58,964 nt of DNA from an uncultured Gammaproteobacteria bacterium (GTDB lineage Bacteria; Pseudomonadota; Gammaproteobacteria; Pseudomonadales; Pseudohongiellaceae): assembly GCA_913058135.1 (NCBI GenBank), contig CAJXPR010000007.1:1-58964 (forward strand). The letters are read 5' to 3'. Both the position numbers and the translations under genes were made by a program. The notes under the pieces are model-generated. The model did no database searches. It worked only from the letters and a program-made list of their open reading frames with translations, and was not told the origin of the DNA. This document shows positions 18,233 to 29,640 of this stretch, in pieces. Each line of letters begins with the position of its first letter. Within the stretch, counting starts at the first letter, position 1.

Positions 18233-19171
18233 TTACCTGATGGCTATTGGATTCACGACAACCTGGACCGCGCCTTTGAATTTTGGCTGGCCCAGCACAA
18301 ACATGAATTCGTGCACATCATCGGCGGCCAGTTCGGCAGTATTCATGCTTTCCAGAATATACACACCCTGTTTTGCCAGCAATGTCTGATGTACTGCAAA
18401 CACGCGCTGCGGGTTCTCAAACGGTATGACCTCCAGAGCCGGCGTGTCCGCACCTATCGCCACAACACCAAGCTCCGCCAGATATTCTGCTCCCTGCACA
18501 CCGAGACCCGGCTGACTGGAGATATAACGCTCGTTGTCGACACCCAGCAATTGCAACCAGCCCGTGTGGAACAGCACTACGTCGCCACGTTGAATCTGTA
18601 TCCCTTGGGCAGCAGCTGCCGCGTCAATCTCGGCGCGGTTGAAGGCCGCACCTTCGCTCACCATGTCCACACCGAAGTGCCGGGTCATATCCAGCAGCAC
18701 GCCACGGCTTACAATAGGCGGGATATCGTGTGTGCCCAGCTCTAACAGACCGCTGTCACCGACAATTTCAGCGGCCGTCAGGCCGTTGTAGTACTGATTG
18801 CCTATGCCCAGGTGGCCCAGGCCATCGATCTGTGAGCCGATCCCAAAACTGGTTCTGACCCGTTCGTCGTTCGAGGTCACTACATCGGCGCCCACCTCGA
18901 CATTGGCGCCGGAGGCCACGATGTCTATCTCATACGTACGCCCTCCGTACGCGGGTGCACCTTCCTCAGTATCAATTCCCAGCGAGTAGACTTTGCCGGT
19001 ACTGATCAGTTTTGCTGCGTCCAGCACCTGTTCGGGGCTCAGATTGTTGGCAGCGCCGATACGGTCATCCGCACCGTATTGCGATGGCGCCCAGTCCTGC
19101 GCGCTGAGCACAGTGCAAACGCAGCCGGCAACGACGCCTGCGGCTACGACCAGCAGTGATTTCTTATTCAT
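18233..19171 (-). CDS. Exported cyclase-family hydrolase (PF04199, kynurenine-formamidase-like)
   Basis: The 312-residue protein has a signal peptide ending near LSAQD. The metal-binding motif of the cyclase family, usually HxGTHxDxPxH, appears in the variant form SQIDGLGHLGIG, as in the larger GAANNLSPEQV subgroup. VLFHTGW and ADTPALEV follow. Characterised family members hydrolyse formylkynurenine or isatin; the substrate here is unknown. It lies 15 nt downstream of the amidotransferase-like gene on the same strand. Confidence 0.83.
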   Translation of the reverse strand: MNKKSLLVVAAGVVAGCVCTVLSAQDWAPSQYGADDRIGAANNLSPEQVLDAAKLISTGKVYSLGIDTEEGAPAYGGRTYEIDIVASGANVEVGADVVTSNDERVRTSFGIGSQIDGLGHLGIGNQYYNGLTAAEIVGDSGLLELGTHDIPPIVSRGVLLDMTRHFGVDMVSEGAAFNRAEIDAAAAAQGIQIQRGDVVLFHTGWLQLLGVDNERYISSQPGLGVQGAEYLAELGVVAIGADTPALEVIPFENPQRVFAVHQTLLAKQGVYILESMNTAELAADDVHEFMFVLGQPKFKGAVQVVVNPIAIR

Positions 19172-19186
19172 TGTTATCTCCAGTTT

Positions 19187-19885
19187 TTATGCACTTTGTT
19201 CCACAAACTCACGTATCCACTTACCTACCAGCAAACCATCGTGCGGTGCAGACAGGCTGGCCCGGGCACGCTCAACCAGTGCCGGCGGCAATTGATCGGC
19301 ACGCAGATCCAGCAAGGCCAGGGCGTACTCAACGCTGAACTCGGGATGCGCCTGAATGGCCAGCAATTTGCCGGGTATATAGAAACCCGCATTGGGGCAA
19401 AAGTCATTACTCAGCAAGCGCTGCGCATCATCGGGCAGGGCCAGCACCTGGTCCTGGTGGCTGGCGATCAACTCGACCGACTGACGTTCGTCGACAAATG
19501 GCGGGTGATCCTCCAGCTGATAGCGCATAATGCCCAGCCCCCAACCAGCATCCGAGCGCCCGGCCCGTCCACCCAGGGCGTGGGCCAGCAGCTGATGACC
19601 GAAACACACACCCACCAGAATCCTGCCGCCGTGATAAAGCGTTCGCACATACTGCCGCAACGTCACAACCCAGGGCTCATCAGCAAAGCTGTCGTATTTG
19701 CTGCCGGTAATCAGGAATGCATCGTATAACGCGGGATTCTCCGGATACTGATTATCGATGACACGATAAATGGATATTTCCCAGTCATCGCTCATCAACA
19801 GATGCCTGAACATGTCACCATAACTGACGTAGCGAGCCTGTAAGGTATCGTAGAGTGTATCGGCATCAAGAATAGCAAGCTTCAT
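19187..19885 (-). CDS. Class I glutamine-amidotransferase-like protein
   Basis: This 232-residue single-domain protein has the nucleophile elbow GVCFGHQ, with Cys about 20 residues after YDAFLITGS, and a late HPEFS providing His-Glu of the triad. Free-standing members act as gamma-glutamyl hydrolases or detoxifying peptidases, while others are GuaA-like. No synthetase partner is near. It is divergent from katG across 149 bp and precedes the cyclase gene. Confidence 0.85.
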   Translation of the reverse strand: MKLAILDADTLYDTLQARYVSYGDMFRHLLMSDDWEISIYRVIDNQYPENPALYDAFLITGSKYDSFADEPWVVTLRQYVRTLYHGGRILVGVCFGHQLLAHALGGRAGRSDAGWGLGIMRYQLEDHPPFVDERQSVELIASHQDQVLALPDDAQRLLSNDFCPNAGFYIPGKLLAIQAHPEFSVEYALALLDLRADQLPPALVERARASLSAPHDGLLVGKWIREFVEQSA

Positions 19886-20010
19886 GAGGACATTTCGCTC
19901 CGGTCAAACGCAGTTTTTGCATAAAGAATATCTATCATATCAGTTCAAAAAACAACTTTAACCTATGGATCGGTGATGATGTATAGTCTTGCTTCAAGAC
20001 TGCGCTTTAA

Positions 20011-22260
<2,250 letters not shown>

Positions 22261-22277
22261 TTAGTCTGACCTCATCT

Positions 22278-22308
22278 CCGGGTGCCGGCTTTTGCAGTCG
22301 GCACCCGG
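22278..22308 (+). terminator. GC-rich hairpin terminator after katG
   Basis: CCGGGTGCCG and CGGCACCCGG form a perfect 10-bp stem around an 11-nt loop, beginning 18 nt after the katG stop and followed by GTTTGCGG. The T-run is short, so efficiency may be moderate. Confidence 0.75.
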
Positions 22309-22333
22309 GTTTGCGGTTCACGTTTCCCCTCTT

Positions 22334-22372
22334 CCCCGAAACATTGCCCCGAAACAGTGCCCCGTAACAGTG
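22334..22372. repeat. Three tandem 13-bp repeats in the katG-ureohydrolase gap
   Basis: Units CCCCGAAACATTG, CCCCGAAACAGTG and CCCCGTAACAGTG follow one another without spacing in the 330-bp gap after katG. The gap contains no gene. It includes the promoter region of the ureohydrolase pair, about 220 bp downstream of the repeats. The repeats could be a protein-binding array or simple slippage. Confidence 0.8.
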
Positions 22373-22590
22373 CGCAGACATCTGCAGCGCACCGGCGCAG
22401 CCCTGACCATCACCCTAGTACAACGGGCACCCCTACCACTGTTGTTTGACGCATCGAACCCGGCGCACCCCTGATATATAAAGGGGCTCTATCGAGTGGT
22501 GCCGCCACGTTTGCAACAACCCACTGCCCATGGCACCCAATTTGCTTAATCCAATTATCTGAAAATTGAACAGGTCAGGAGCATTGCCGC

Positions 22591-24018
22591 ATGTCCAGTA
22601 CGATACGTACGCCCGACGCCATCAAAACCTCTAGCCAATTCCGACGCCTGCCTATGCTGACAACCCTGGCCGCCTGCGCCCTGTTCTGCACCGGTCTTGC
22701 CTCGGGCGCTGAAGACTGGGCACTGCCGGACGAACTCAGCGACAGGCTCGAGGACCTGCAATCCAATGAACGCAATTTCGTGACCAACGGCAGCTTTCTG
22801 GCCTTCATGCCGGCCCGGCAGATGGAACTTGAACTGGCCAGCCGCGACGCCGCCGGTATACAGTCGCTGATCACTGATCTGATGGCGGTTGCCGGCGAAA
22901 TGGGTTATGACCCGAGCCGGGACATGGGCGCCATGCCTCTCAATTTAACGTCAAACAGTTTTAACAGCGGGGTGCTGCTGCCGGCCATCCTGCGCGACGA
23001 CAAACGCGAGCCCGGCCCGTTCAGTGTACACCGTTACATGTTCCCGGAGTCCGGTATCCCCACCTTTGCCGGCGCACCGGTTGCCGTGTGGCCGGAGGAC
23101 CTGACTGCGGGCAATGTGGACGTCGCCATCGTCGGCATTCCCAGTGACATGAGCAGTGGCCGCCGTAACGCGGAAGCCGGTCCGAATGTCATGCGCTCAC
23201 TGGACACTATTGCCGAACTGGACATCCAGACACTGGTCGACCCCATGAAGGTACTGACTGTTGTCGACTACGGTGATTTCCGTGTCGATAACATGAGCAT
23301 CGAACGCTCAGTCGCGCACGTTACTGCCATGGTCGCCGAAACCGCAGGCACCAACGCAACGCCGATGATGGTTGGTGGCGATACATCAATACTGTACCCG
23401 GCAGTCAAGGGCGTGGCTCAAACTCATGGCAATGGCAGTTTCGGACTGGTGCATTTCAGCGCCCACCCGGATGCGCGCCGCGATGCAGTGCACACCATCT
23501 CCGACGACCAGGCTCTGTTCATGCTGCTCGATGAGGGCATCATTGACGGTTCCGAGCTGATCACGGTGGGCCTGCGCGGCGACGCGGCAACGGAAACCAC
23601 ACTGCAGTGGCTGCAGGACAATGGGGTACGTTATCACACGATGGCCGAAGTCAATCGCAGCGGTTACGGCGCGGTGATGCAGCGAGTGGTCAGTGAACTG
23701 GATGCCCTGCCTGAACAACTGTTTGTCTCCATTGATGTCAGCGTCATTGACCCGGGTGACATGATAGCTGCAGGACGGGTGTCCGCCAACGGGCTGAGCA
23801 TCCACGATGTGACATCCACTGTGCGTTACCTGTGCGCGGCGCGGGAGATTGTTGGATTTGAAATTACCGACATGGCTCCTGTGCTGGACCTTTCCCGGCT
23901 GTCCGCGCTGAACTCCAATGCCGTTCTCAATGCCTGCCTGGTGGGTATGGCATCGCGCAAGGCGGGATTTGCGCCGGACGCCGTTCACCCACTGGCACTC
24001 GACCATGGCCAGGACTGA
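22591..24018 (+). CDS. Exported ureohydrolase-fold protein lacking metal ligands (pseudoenzyme)
   Basis: The 475-residue protein has an N-terminal signal (about residues 20-39), an acidic helical region and an arginase/agmatinase domain from about residue 155. The three metal motifs are altered. GGDH is GGDT (Thr265), DAHxD is SAHPD (Ser290, His292 and Asp294) and DxD is DVS (Ser384). The fold signature SIDVSVIDP is otherwise intact. A binuclear Mn site is therefore unlikely. Its neighbour 64 nt downstream is a paralogue with a complete site, so this one is probably a structural or regulatory partner. It could instead bind a single metal or another ligand. Confidence 0.85.
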   Translation: MSSTIRTPDAIKTSSQFRRLPMLTTLAACALFCTGLASGAEDWALPDELSDRLEDLQSNERNFVTNGSFLAFMPARQMELELASRDAAGIQSLITDLMAVAGEMGYDPSRDMGAMPLNLTSNSFNSGVLLPAILRDDKREPGPFSVHRYMFPESGIPTFAGAPVAVWPEDLTAGNVDVAIVGIPSDMSSGRRNAEAGPNVMRSLDTIAELDIQTLVDPMKVLTVVDYGDFRVDNMSIERSVAHVTAMVAETAGTNATPMMVGGDTSILYPAVKGVAQTHGNGSFGLVHFSAHPDARRDAVHTISDDQALFMLLDEGIIDGSELITVGLRGDAATETTLQWLQDNGVRYHTMAEVNRSGYGAVMQRVVSELDALPEQLFVSIDVSVIDPGDMIAAGRVSANGLSIHDVTSTVRYLCAAREIVGFEITDMAPVLDLSRLSALNSNAVLNACLVGMASRKAGFAPDAVHPLALDHGQD

Positions 24019-24082
24019 GCCTGTGGCCCACCGCCATGATTCTGGTGGCGACCCGAAACCTGTACTGATGACTGGAAAACGT

Positions 24083-25729
24083 ATGATGAATATTCCGACA
24101 CCCAAGACTTTAACAACCGCCAGACTGCTGCCCCTTGCTGCCGCCATCCTGTTGGCCGGGCTTGGTGTCAGCACCCAATTGGCTGCGCAGCCGGCATCAG
24201 CAGCCGAGGAACCAGAGCACGTTACTGGCACCAATCCCTATCCGTATGAGACCGAAGACCCGCGCGAGGAAGAGCGTCCCGGTATTGAGCTGCCGGACAG
24301 CGTCACCGACAAACTTTCCCTGCTCAGCGAGGAACAGATTGAGTTCCTGGAAAGCAGTGACGCCGGGCGCTTTCGTGGCGATCTGGAAAAAACGGTTGAA
24401 TACCTGGAAGAGAATACTCCCGAGCATATCCTGACCTGGGTTGAAGCCATGCAAAGTGTGGTCAGCGCCCAGCGGTACACTGAAGGCCGTGACGCACCCA
24501 ATATAGCACTGAACACCGACTCACCAATCTTTAATGCCTGGCGTCTGCGGCGCCCCGCGTCCATGGACCCGGAACGTGAGGCGGGCAGCATTTCCCTGGG
24601 CCGCTACAACGGCGGGGGCGGGCCACCCACATTCGGTGGTTTCCCGTTGGCACTGACGCCGGAAGACCTGGAAGCCGCAGAGGTGGACGTGGCCATTGTC
24701 GGCGCACCTTTGAACATGGGGTCGGGCTGGCGTGATTCGGGCGCACAGGCCACCACCGACATGCGTGTCCGCGGCCGTGCTCTGGGTGGCATGGACCAGT
24801 ACGTGCAGGTCAATCCCGGGAGCGTCCTCAACATCGTCGACTATGGTGATATTGCCATCGACAACGCCAGCACTGAGCGCTCCATGCAGCACATCAGGGA
24901 AGTCGTACGCGAGATCGGCAATACCGGTGCAGTCCCCGTCATCGTGGGCGGTGATCATTCACTGTCCTACCCCAACGTGGCCGCCATGGCCGACGTTTAC
25001 GGCAAGGAAGAAGTGTCAGTCATTCACTTCGACTCGCACTACGACGCCTGGTGGGGCAGTCCCCACCTGATCAGTCACGGGGCACCGGTGTACCGCCTGC
25101 TGAATGAGGGACACGTCCGTATACAAGACTATATCCAGGTCGGACTGCGCTCCAGTGGCCCTGACGAGGCAGCGTTCAAATGGATGCGGGAAAACGGCAT
25201 GCGCTACCACACCATGGCCGAAATCGAACAGCGCGGCTGGGAGGCGACTCTGGACCGGGTTGTAAAGGAGGCCAGTGAAGAAGGCCGCAAACTCTATATC
25301 TCTTTTGACATCGACGTCATCGACCCGGCATTTGCCGTGGCGACCGGTACGCCCGTGTCAGGTGGTCTGGATATGCGTGAGTCGATCACCATCGTCCGAC
25401 GCCTGTGCGCCGAAGCCAACGTCATTGGTTTTGAACTGGTGGAACTGCACCCCTACCTTGACCCGACCTATATGACCACACTGAACAGTGCCCACGTCAT
25501 CAAGGCCTGCCTGACCGGCCTGGCCATGCGGGAAGAAGGCCTGACCGAGACGCATTACCTGAGCCCGGTGTCTTCCGAGCACGCAGTGGATGATTACTAC
25601 GGCGACCAGGCAGACTTCCTGCGTCACACCGAGGCACTGGAGAGAAGGGGCGAAGACGATGAAGAGGAAGCGTCAGAGGACGAAGGCGCAGAAGGTGACG
25701 AAGTGATCTCCCCCACGCCGACGCCCTGA
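24083..25729 (+). CDS. Exported agmatinase/arginase-family ureohydrolase
   Basis: I start at the ATG at 24083 (GGAAAAC upstream). It opens a signal peptide ending near ASA at residue 40; the longer frame upstream overlaps the preceding gene. The metal site is complete: His292 in GGDHS, Asp317/His319/Asp321 in HFDSHYD, and Asp409/Asp411 in SFDIDVIDP. Enzymes of this family hydrolyse guanidino compounds to urea; periplasmic versions with a long N-terminal acidic region (about 150 residues) are uncommon. The last 30 residues are very acidic. It forms an operon with the metal-site-deficient paralogue upstream. Confidence 0.88.
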   Translation: MMNIPTPKTLTTARLLPLAAAILLAGLGVSTQLAAQPASAAEEPEHVTGTNPYPYETEDPREEERPGIELPDSVTDKLSLLSEEQIEFLESSDAGRFRGDLEKTVEYLEENTPEHILTWVEAMQSVVSAQRYTEGRDAPNIALNTDSPIFNAWRLRRPASMDPEREAGSISLGRYNGGGGPPTFGGFPLALTPEDLEAAEVDVAIVGAPLNMGSGWRDSGAQATTDMRVRGRALGGMDQYVQVNPGSVLNIVDYGDIAIDNASTERSMQHIREVVREIGNTGAVPVIVGGDHSLSYPNVAAMADVYGKEEVSVIHFDSHYDAWWGSPHLISHGAPVYRLLNEGHVRIQDYIQVGLRSSGPDEAAFKWMRENGMRYHTMAEIEQRGWEATLDRVVKEASEEGRKLYISFDIDVIDPAFAVATGTPVSGGLDMRESITIVRRLCAEANVIGFELVELHPYLDPTYMTTLNSAHVIKACLTGLAMREEGLTETHYLSPVSSEHAVDDYYGDQADFLRHTEALERRGEDDEEEASEDEGAEGDEVISPTPTP

Positions 25730-25746
25730 AGGCGTTAACCAGGTGA

Positions 25747-26136
25747 CTATGCGACCCGGTGCAGGGCACAAATCTTGTTGCCCGCCGGGTCGCGCAGATA
25801 GGCCAGGTACAGCTTGACCCCACCTGCGCCTTCACGCACGCCGGGTGGATCTTCGCAGGCCACGCCGCCATTGGCCAGACCAGCCTGATGCCAGGCATCC
25901 GCCGCTTCCGTACTTTCCGCGGCGAAGCCTATAGTGCTGCCATTGCCATTGCAGGCTGGTTGCCCGTCAATGGGTTTGCTCAAGGCAAAAACACCCGTCT
26001 TGGTGCGATAGAAGCAGCGCCCCTTGTCATCAACAGTTCCCGGTTTGACACCCAGCGCACCCAGCGTGGCGTCGTAGAACCGTTTTGATTCATCTATATC
26101 GCTGGCTCCCAGCATGATGTGGCTGAACATTGCCAT
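25747..26136 (-). CDS. VOC-family protein (glyoxalase/bleomycin-resistance fold)
   Basis: The 129-residue protein starts MAMFSHIMLGASDIDESKRFYDATL, the usual vicinal-oxygen-chelate opening, and ends with DPAGNKICALH. The metal-ligand pattern fits the small single-domain group whose substrates are mostly unknown. GAGGAG precedes the start at 26136. It is convergent with the ureohydrolase pair. Confidence 0.85.
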   Translation of the reverse strand: MAMFSHIMLGASDIDESKRFYDATLGALGVKPGTVDDKGRCFYRTKTGVFALSKPIDGQPACNGNGSTIGFAAESTEAADAWHQAGLANGGVACEDPPGVREGAGGVKLYLAYLRDPAGNKICALHRVA

Positions 26137-26248
26137 TCTCCTCGTTGTTATTGATTGCGTACGAACCCGGCGTAACCTACACCAGACAGATCAACCGTGC
26201 CACATATTAAGGTTGACGACCGTAAACCAGTCAGTCCATGGTATTGGC

Positions 26249-26764
26249 ATGATTACACAAGCGTACGACCCAATGACCCTGATGGATTTTACCGATCCGG
26301 ACACTCACGCGGCCTGGCACCCCATCAACGACAGCGTGATGGGCGGGCAGTCCCGTGGCGGACCACAGTTTGTTGACCACAGGCTGGTATTCAAAGGCGA
26401 CATCTCGCTGGCCAATAACGGTGGTTTTGCATCCATCCGCGCCCGCGACCAGCACCACGACCTCAGCGCCTTCGACAGTGTTCTGCTGCGGGTCAAGGGT
26501 GACGGCCGAACCTACCAGTTCAGGCTTTATACTGATGCTCACTATCAGGGCTCACGTATTGCCTTTGCCACCAGGTTTCAGACGACCAAAGACACCTGGC
26601 TGGAATTGCGCCTGCATTTTAGTCAGCTGCAGCCAACATTACGCGGTCGCCAACTGTCCGGCCCCGCTTTCGACCCTCGCCGCATACAGCAAATGGGGTT
26701 TCTGCTGGCGGACAAGCAAGAGGGCGCGTTTGAGCTGCTGGTGGACTGGATCAAGGCGGTTTAG
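26249..26764 (+). CDS. CIA30/NDUFAF1-like protein
   Basis: From the ATG at 26249 the product is 171 residues; the frame upstream is unlikely to be coding because it overlaps the divergent VOC gene. The segments WHPINDSVMGGQSRG, GGFASIRAR and FDSVLLRVKGDGR are typical of the CIA30 domain, a galactose-binding-like beta sandwich known from complex I assembly factor NDUFAF1. Bacterial copies are of unknown function. Confidence 0.82.
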   Translation: MITQAYDPMTLMDFTDPDTHAAWHPINDSVMGGQSRGGPQFVDHRLVFKGDISLANNGGFASIRARDQHHDLSAFDSVLLRVKGDGRTYQFRLYTDAHYQGSRIAFATRFQTTKDTWLELRLHFSQLQPTLRGRQLSGPAFDPRRIQQMGFLLADKQEGAFELLVDWIKAV

Positions 26765-26778
26765 GGACAACCCGTCGG

Positions 26779-27108
26779 TCAGGGCGCAAACCAGAATTCG
26801 ATTTCATCCGTCTCTGCGTCAAAAGCGGCCGCGTGAACGGTGTTGGCAGGGACATGATACCAGTCGCCAACGCTGAAACGTTGCTGCCTGCCATTCATGG
26901 TCAGGATCAGCTCCCCACGCGTAATCACCCCGTAATTATCCGTATCATGGCTGTGGGGCGGAATACGGGTACCTGCCGGATAGGACGCAAACAGCACGTC
27001 GCTGTTCTTGGCTGCCAGCCGGTAGGCATCAAAGCGTCCGTCAAACACAGGTAGCTGCTTGATTCTGTCAGGGTATTTTCCGGGCATCTGTCCATCCTCA
27101 CTGCACAT
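26779..27108 (-). CDS. Cupin-domain protein
   Basis: The 109-residue single cupin has PPHSHDTDNYGVITRGEL as motif 1 (His residues and Glu as metal ligands) and GDWYHVPANTVHAA as motif 2. An internal ATG at 27087 (MPGKYPD) is an alternative start. It lies 30 nt downstream of the halohydrin-dehalogenase-like gene on the same strand and may be part of that operon. Confidence 0.82.
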   Translation of the reverse strand: MCSEDGQMPGKYPDRIKQLPVFDGRFDAYRLAAKNSDVLFASYPAGTRIPPHSHDTDNYGVITRGELILTMNGRQQRFSVGDWYHVPANTVHAAAFDAETDEIEFWFAP

Positions 27109-27138
27109 TGTGGCAGAAATTAAACTTCGTAACTTCCA

Positions 27139-27819
27139 TCAGCGGGCAACCCAGCCACCGCATACCGGAAACACCTGCCCGACAAAACAGTCAGCCGCAC
27201 TGCTGCACAGGTAGGCGGCAAACAGGGCATCCTCGCGGGCACTGACCAGGCGGCCCAACGGCACCTCTCGTGCCAATCTGGCCTGAAACTTCGGATTGGC
27301 CTGCACCTCCGCCGGGAAATAGGTCGGGTTATCAACAAAATTCTGGGCGATGGCATTGACCTGAATATTCAGTGGCGCCAGCTCCACACCCACAGCCTGC
27401 ACATAGGCTACCTGCGCCCCCCGGGCAGCACTATAGGTTGACGTTCTCTTCATGCCGCGCAGTGCGGCGGCACTGCCTACCACCAGAATCTTGCCGGCGC
27501 CACGTTTGTTCATCATGGGCACCGCTGCCCTGACCAGACCGGGCAGGGGATCCACCAGTGCAGCGAAGACATCGCGCCACTCGGTCTCCTCAACATCAGC
27601 CACCGGTGTCGACGGCGCCAACATCGACAAATTGGCCACCAGCACATCAAACTCGCCGGCCTCCTGCACGGCGATTTGTGCATTACCCGGCGTTGATAAC
27701 TCCCTGTCGCTCTGGATAACAACGGCGCCCTGTTCCACGAATACCTCGCAGAAGGCCGGGCCCATGAACTCCGTTGCCTGTGTGACCAGTACCCGCTTGC
27801 CTGCCAACATATTGTTCAT
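27139..27819 (-). CDS. Halohydrin dehalogenase-like protein (SDR-derived)
   Basis: The 226-residue protein is SDR-like but lacks the glycine-rich NAD motif. In its place is T13-x4-F18-x-G20 (VTQATEFMG). The catalytic triad is S116-x12-Y129-x3-R133, with Arg where dehydrogenases have Lys. These two patterns are the fingerprint of halohydrin dehalogenases, which close vicinal halohydrins to epoxides with release of halide and can open epoxides with nucleophiles. The C-terminal QVFPVCGGW also resembles that family as I remember it. It overlaps the DUF2200 gene by 4 nt and is followed by a cupin gene. Activity is inferred. Confidence 0.82.
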   Translation of the reverse strand: MNNMLAGKRVLVTQATEFMGPAFCEVFVEQGAVVIQSDRELSTPGNAQIAVQEAGEFDVLVANLSMLAPSTPVADVEETEWRDVFAALVDPLPGLVRAAVPMMNKRGAGKILVVGSAAALRGMKRTSTYSAARGAQVAYVQAVGVELAPLNIQVNAIAQNFVDNPTYFPAEVQANPKFQARLAREVPLGRLVSAREDALFAAYLCSSAADCFVGQVFPVCGGWVAR

Positions 27820-28196
27820 TTCTTTTCTCCCGTAGCGCGCAATATCCTGTCCATCGCTTTACCTTTGGCTAACTCATCAATCAGTTTGTCCAGATAACGG
27901 ATGTTACGCATCAATGGGTCATCAACATCTTCAACGCGAACACCACACACGACCCCCTTGATCAGCTCCCGGCCTGGATGCATGGCCGGCGCCTGGGCAA
28001 AAAATGTTCGAAAATCGTTGTGTTGATCAAGCTGCTCCTGCAAGCCGCGCCGGTCGTATCCCGTTAACCAGTAAATGATGCAATCGACTTCTTCCTGCGT
28101 GCGGCCCTTGCGCTCAGCCTTTTGCACGTACATCGGATATACTTTGGCAAACGCCATTGTGAATATCTTGTGTTCGGGATTGCCCATCACTGCCAC
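27816..28196 (-). CDS. DUF2200-family protein
   Basis: The 126-residue protein matches the DUF2200 pattern from end to end: [44 protein letters not shown], then [21 protein letters not shown] (quoted in parts). The function of the family is unknown. It is the first gene of the operon with the halohydrin-dehalogenase-like and cupin genes (4-nt overlap). Confidence 0.85.
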   Translation of the reverse strand: MAVMGNPEHKIFTMAFAKVYPMYVQKAERKGRTQEEVDCIIYWLTGYDRRGLQEQLDQHNDFRTFFAQAPAMHPGRELIKGVVCGVRVEDVDDPLMRNIRYLDKLIDELAKGKAMDRILRATGEKK

Positions 28197-28228
28197 GCCT
28201 GTATCAGTGCTCGCACCAACTGTACCTG

Positions 28229-28270
28229 GTTGTGCTTACTTTGTTGTGCTTACTTAGTTGTGCTTAATAG
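28229..28270. repeat. Three tandem 14-bp repeats between divergent DUF2200 and DUF2254 genes
   Basis: Units GTTGTGCTTACTTT, GTTGTGCTTACTTA and GTTGTGCTTAATAG follow head to tail in the 159-bp divergent intergenic region. They lie 33 bp from the DUF2200 start and 86 bp from the DUF2254 start. The position suits a regulator-binding array for the dehalogenase operon, but slippage is equally possible. Confidence 0.8.
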
Positions 28271-28355
28271 TATAACGTTGAAAAGTACGGTGCCACCGCG
28301 CATGTGACGGACGGACAGGAAGCGACTCATTCAGAGAACAGGGAAGAACATACGT

Positions 28356-29636
28356 ATGGCCAAATCACCGTCGATGTTAAACACGGACAGGTTTCGATTC
28401 ATCATCAGCCGTATCAACGAACGGCTATGGGTCAAACCTTTGATTCTGTGTGTACTGTCGATCGGCGGCAGCTTTATCGCGAAACTCGCCGATGATATCG
28501 GGCTGGCGGCAGTGCTGCCGGAAGTCGACTCGGATTCAGTCGAGTCTTTGTTATCCATCATGGCCTCCAGCATGCTGGTCATTGCGACCTTTGCCGTGGG
28601 CTCCATGGTCGCGGCCTACGCCTCTGCCTCGACAGCGGCAACGCCACGCTCCATCCCGCTGGTGATAGCTGATGACGTTACCCAGAACGCCCTGTCAACC
28701 TTCGTCGGCGCTTTCATTTTCAGCCTGGTGTCCCTGGTATCCGTACAGAATGAGTTGTTTGGCGCTGCCGGGCTGTTTGCAATATTTTCCCTGACGCTGC
28801 TGGTATTTGCCATTGTCATCGTCACCTTTGTACGCTGGGTGGATCGCATCGCGCGCCTGGGCCGGGTAGTGAATACCATCGGCCAGGTAGAACTGGCCAC
28901 AGCCCGCGCCATGGACCGCAGACGGCATGCACCAACGCTCTGCGGCTTGCCGATACCTCAGGAGCAACCGGCCGAGTCGGGCGTGGCCGTGTATTCAACA
29001 TCAGTGGGTTACATCCAGAACATCGACATGGAAACGCTGCAATCCTGCGCAGAAGAATATGAATGTCGGGTGCGGGTGGCAGCCTTGCCAGGCACCTTTG
29101 TCAGCACGACGCGGCCGCTGTTGTTTGTCGTCGGGTGCCAGTCCTTTGATTCACGCGAATTTGCCTGTGCTTTCGCCATCGGGTCAAACAGAACCTTCGA
29201 AGACGATCCACGTTTCGGCCTGCTGGCATTGTCCGAGATTGCCGACAAGGCACTGTCCCCTGGGGTCAACGACCCGGGCACAGCAATCGATGTCATCGGC
29301 ACCATGGTTCGCCTGTTCACGCAATGGCAAGCGCCCGTCGCAGAAGAGCATATACAGGAGATTACCTGTGACCGTGTTCACGTTCCCACGCTTGATACGG
29401 CTGACATGCTGGATGATGCGTTTACCGCGATTGCCCGGGACGGAGCAGCCATTATAGAAGTATCAATCAGATTGCAGAAGGCGCTTGCCGCACTGGTCGA
29501 GTGTAACGATGCTGCACTGGCTGCGGCCGCCAAAGTGCATTCGCGCAGGGCACTGGCCCGGGCAGAACTTGCCATGTCACATCAGGACGACATCACAGCT
29601 GTGCGCAAAGTCGCCAGGTTTTCCACCGGCAGCTGA
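28356..29636 (+). CDS. DUF2254 membrane protein
   Basis: The 426-residue protein has four predicted membrane helices in the first 170 residues (pairs near 28-45, 68-90, 110-130 and 138-160), then a cytoplasmic domain of about 250 residues. The conserved FEDDPRFGLLALSEIADKAL and SPGVNDPGTAIDVIG segments identify DUF2254. Function is unknown. It stands alone, divergent from the DUF2200 operon. Confidence 0.85.
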   Translation: MAKSPSMLNTDRFRFIISRINERLWVKPLILCVLSIGGSFIAKLADDIGLAAVLPEVDSDSVESLLSIMASSMLVIATFAVGSMVAAYASASTAATPRSIPLVIADDVTQNALSTFVGAFIFSLVSLVSVQNELFGAAGLFAIFSLTLLVFAIVIVTFVRWVDRIARLGRVVNTIGQVELATARAMDRRRHAPTLCGLPIPQEQPAESGVAVYSTSVGYIQNIDMETLQSCAEEYECRVRVAALPGTFVSTTRPLLFVVGCQSFDSREFACAFAIGSNRTFEDDPRFGLLALSEIADKALSPGVNDPGTAIDVIGTMVRLFTQWQAPVAEEHIQEITCDRVHVPTLDTADMLDDAFTAIARDGAAIIEVSIRLQKALAALVECNDAALAAAAKVHSRRALARAELAMSHQDDITAVRKVARFSTGS

Positions 29637-29640
29637 GCCT

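Noticed and set aside
23386-24234. 282-residue minus-strand open frame across the two ureohydrolase genes
   Set aside because: It is antisense to both genes and lacks a start site or motif; the plus-strand proteins are unambiguous.
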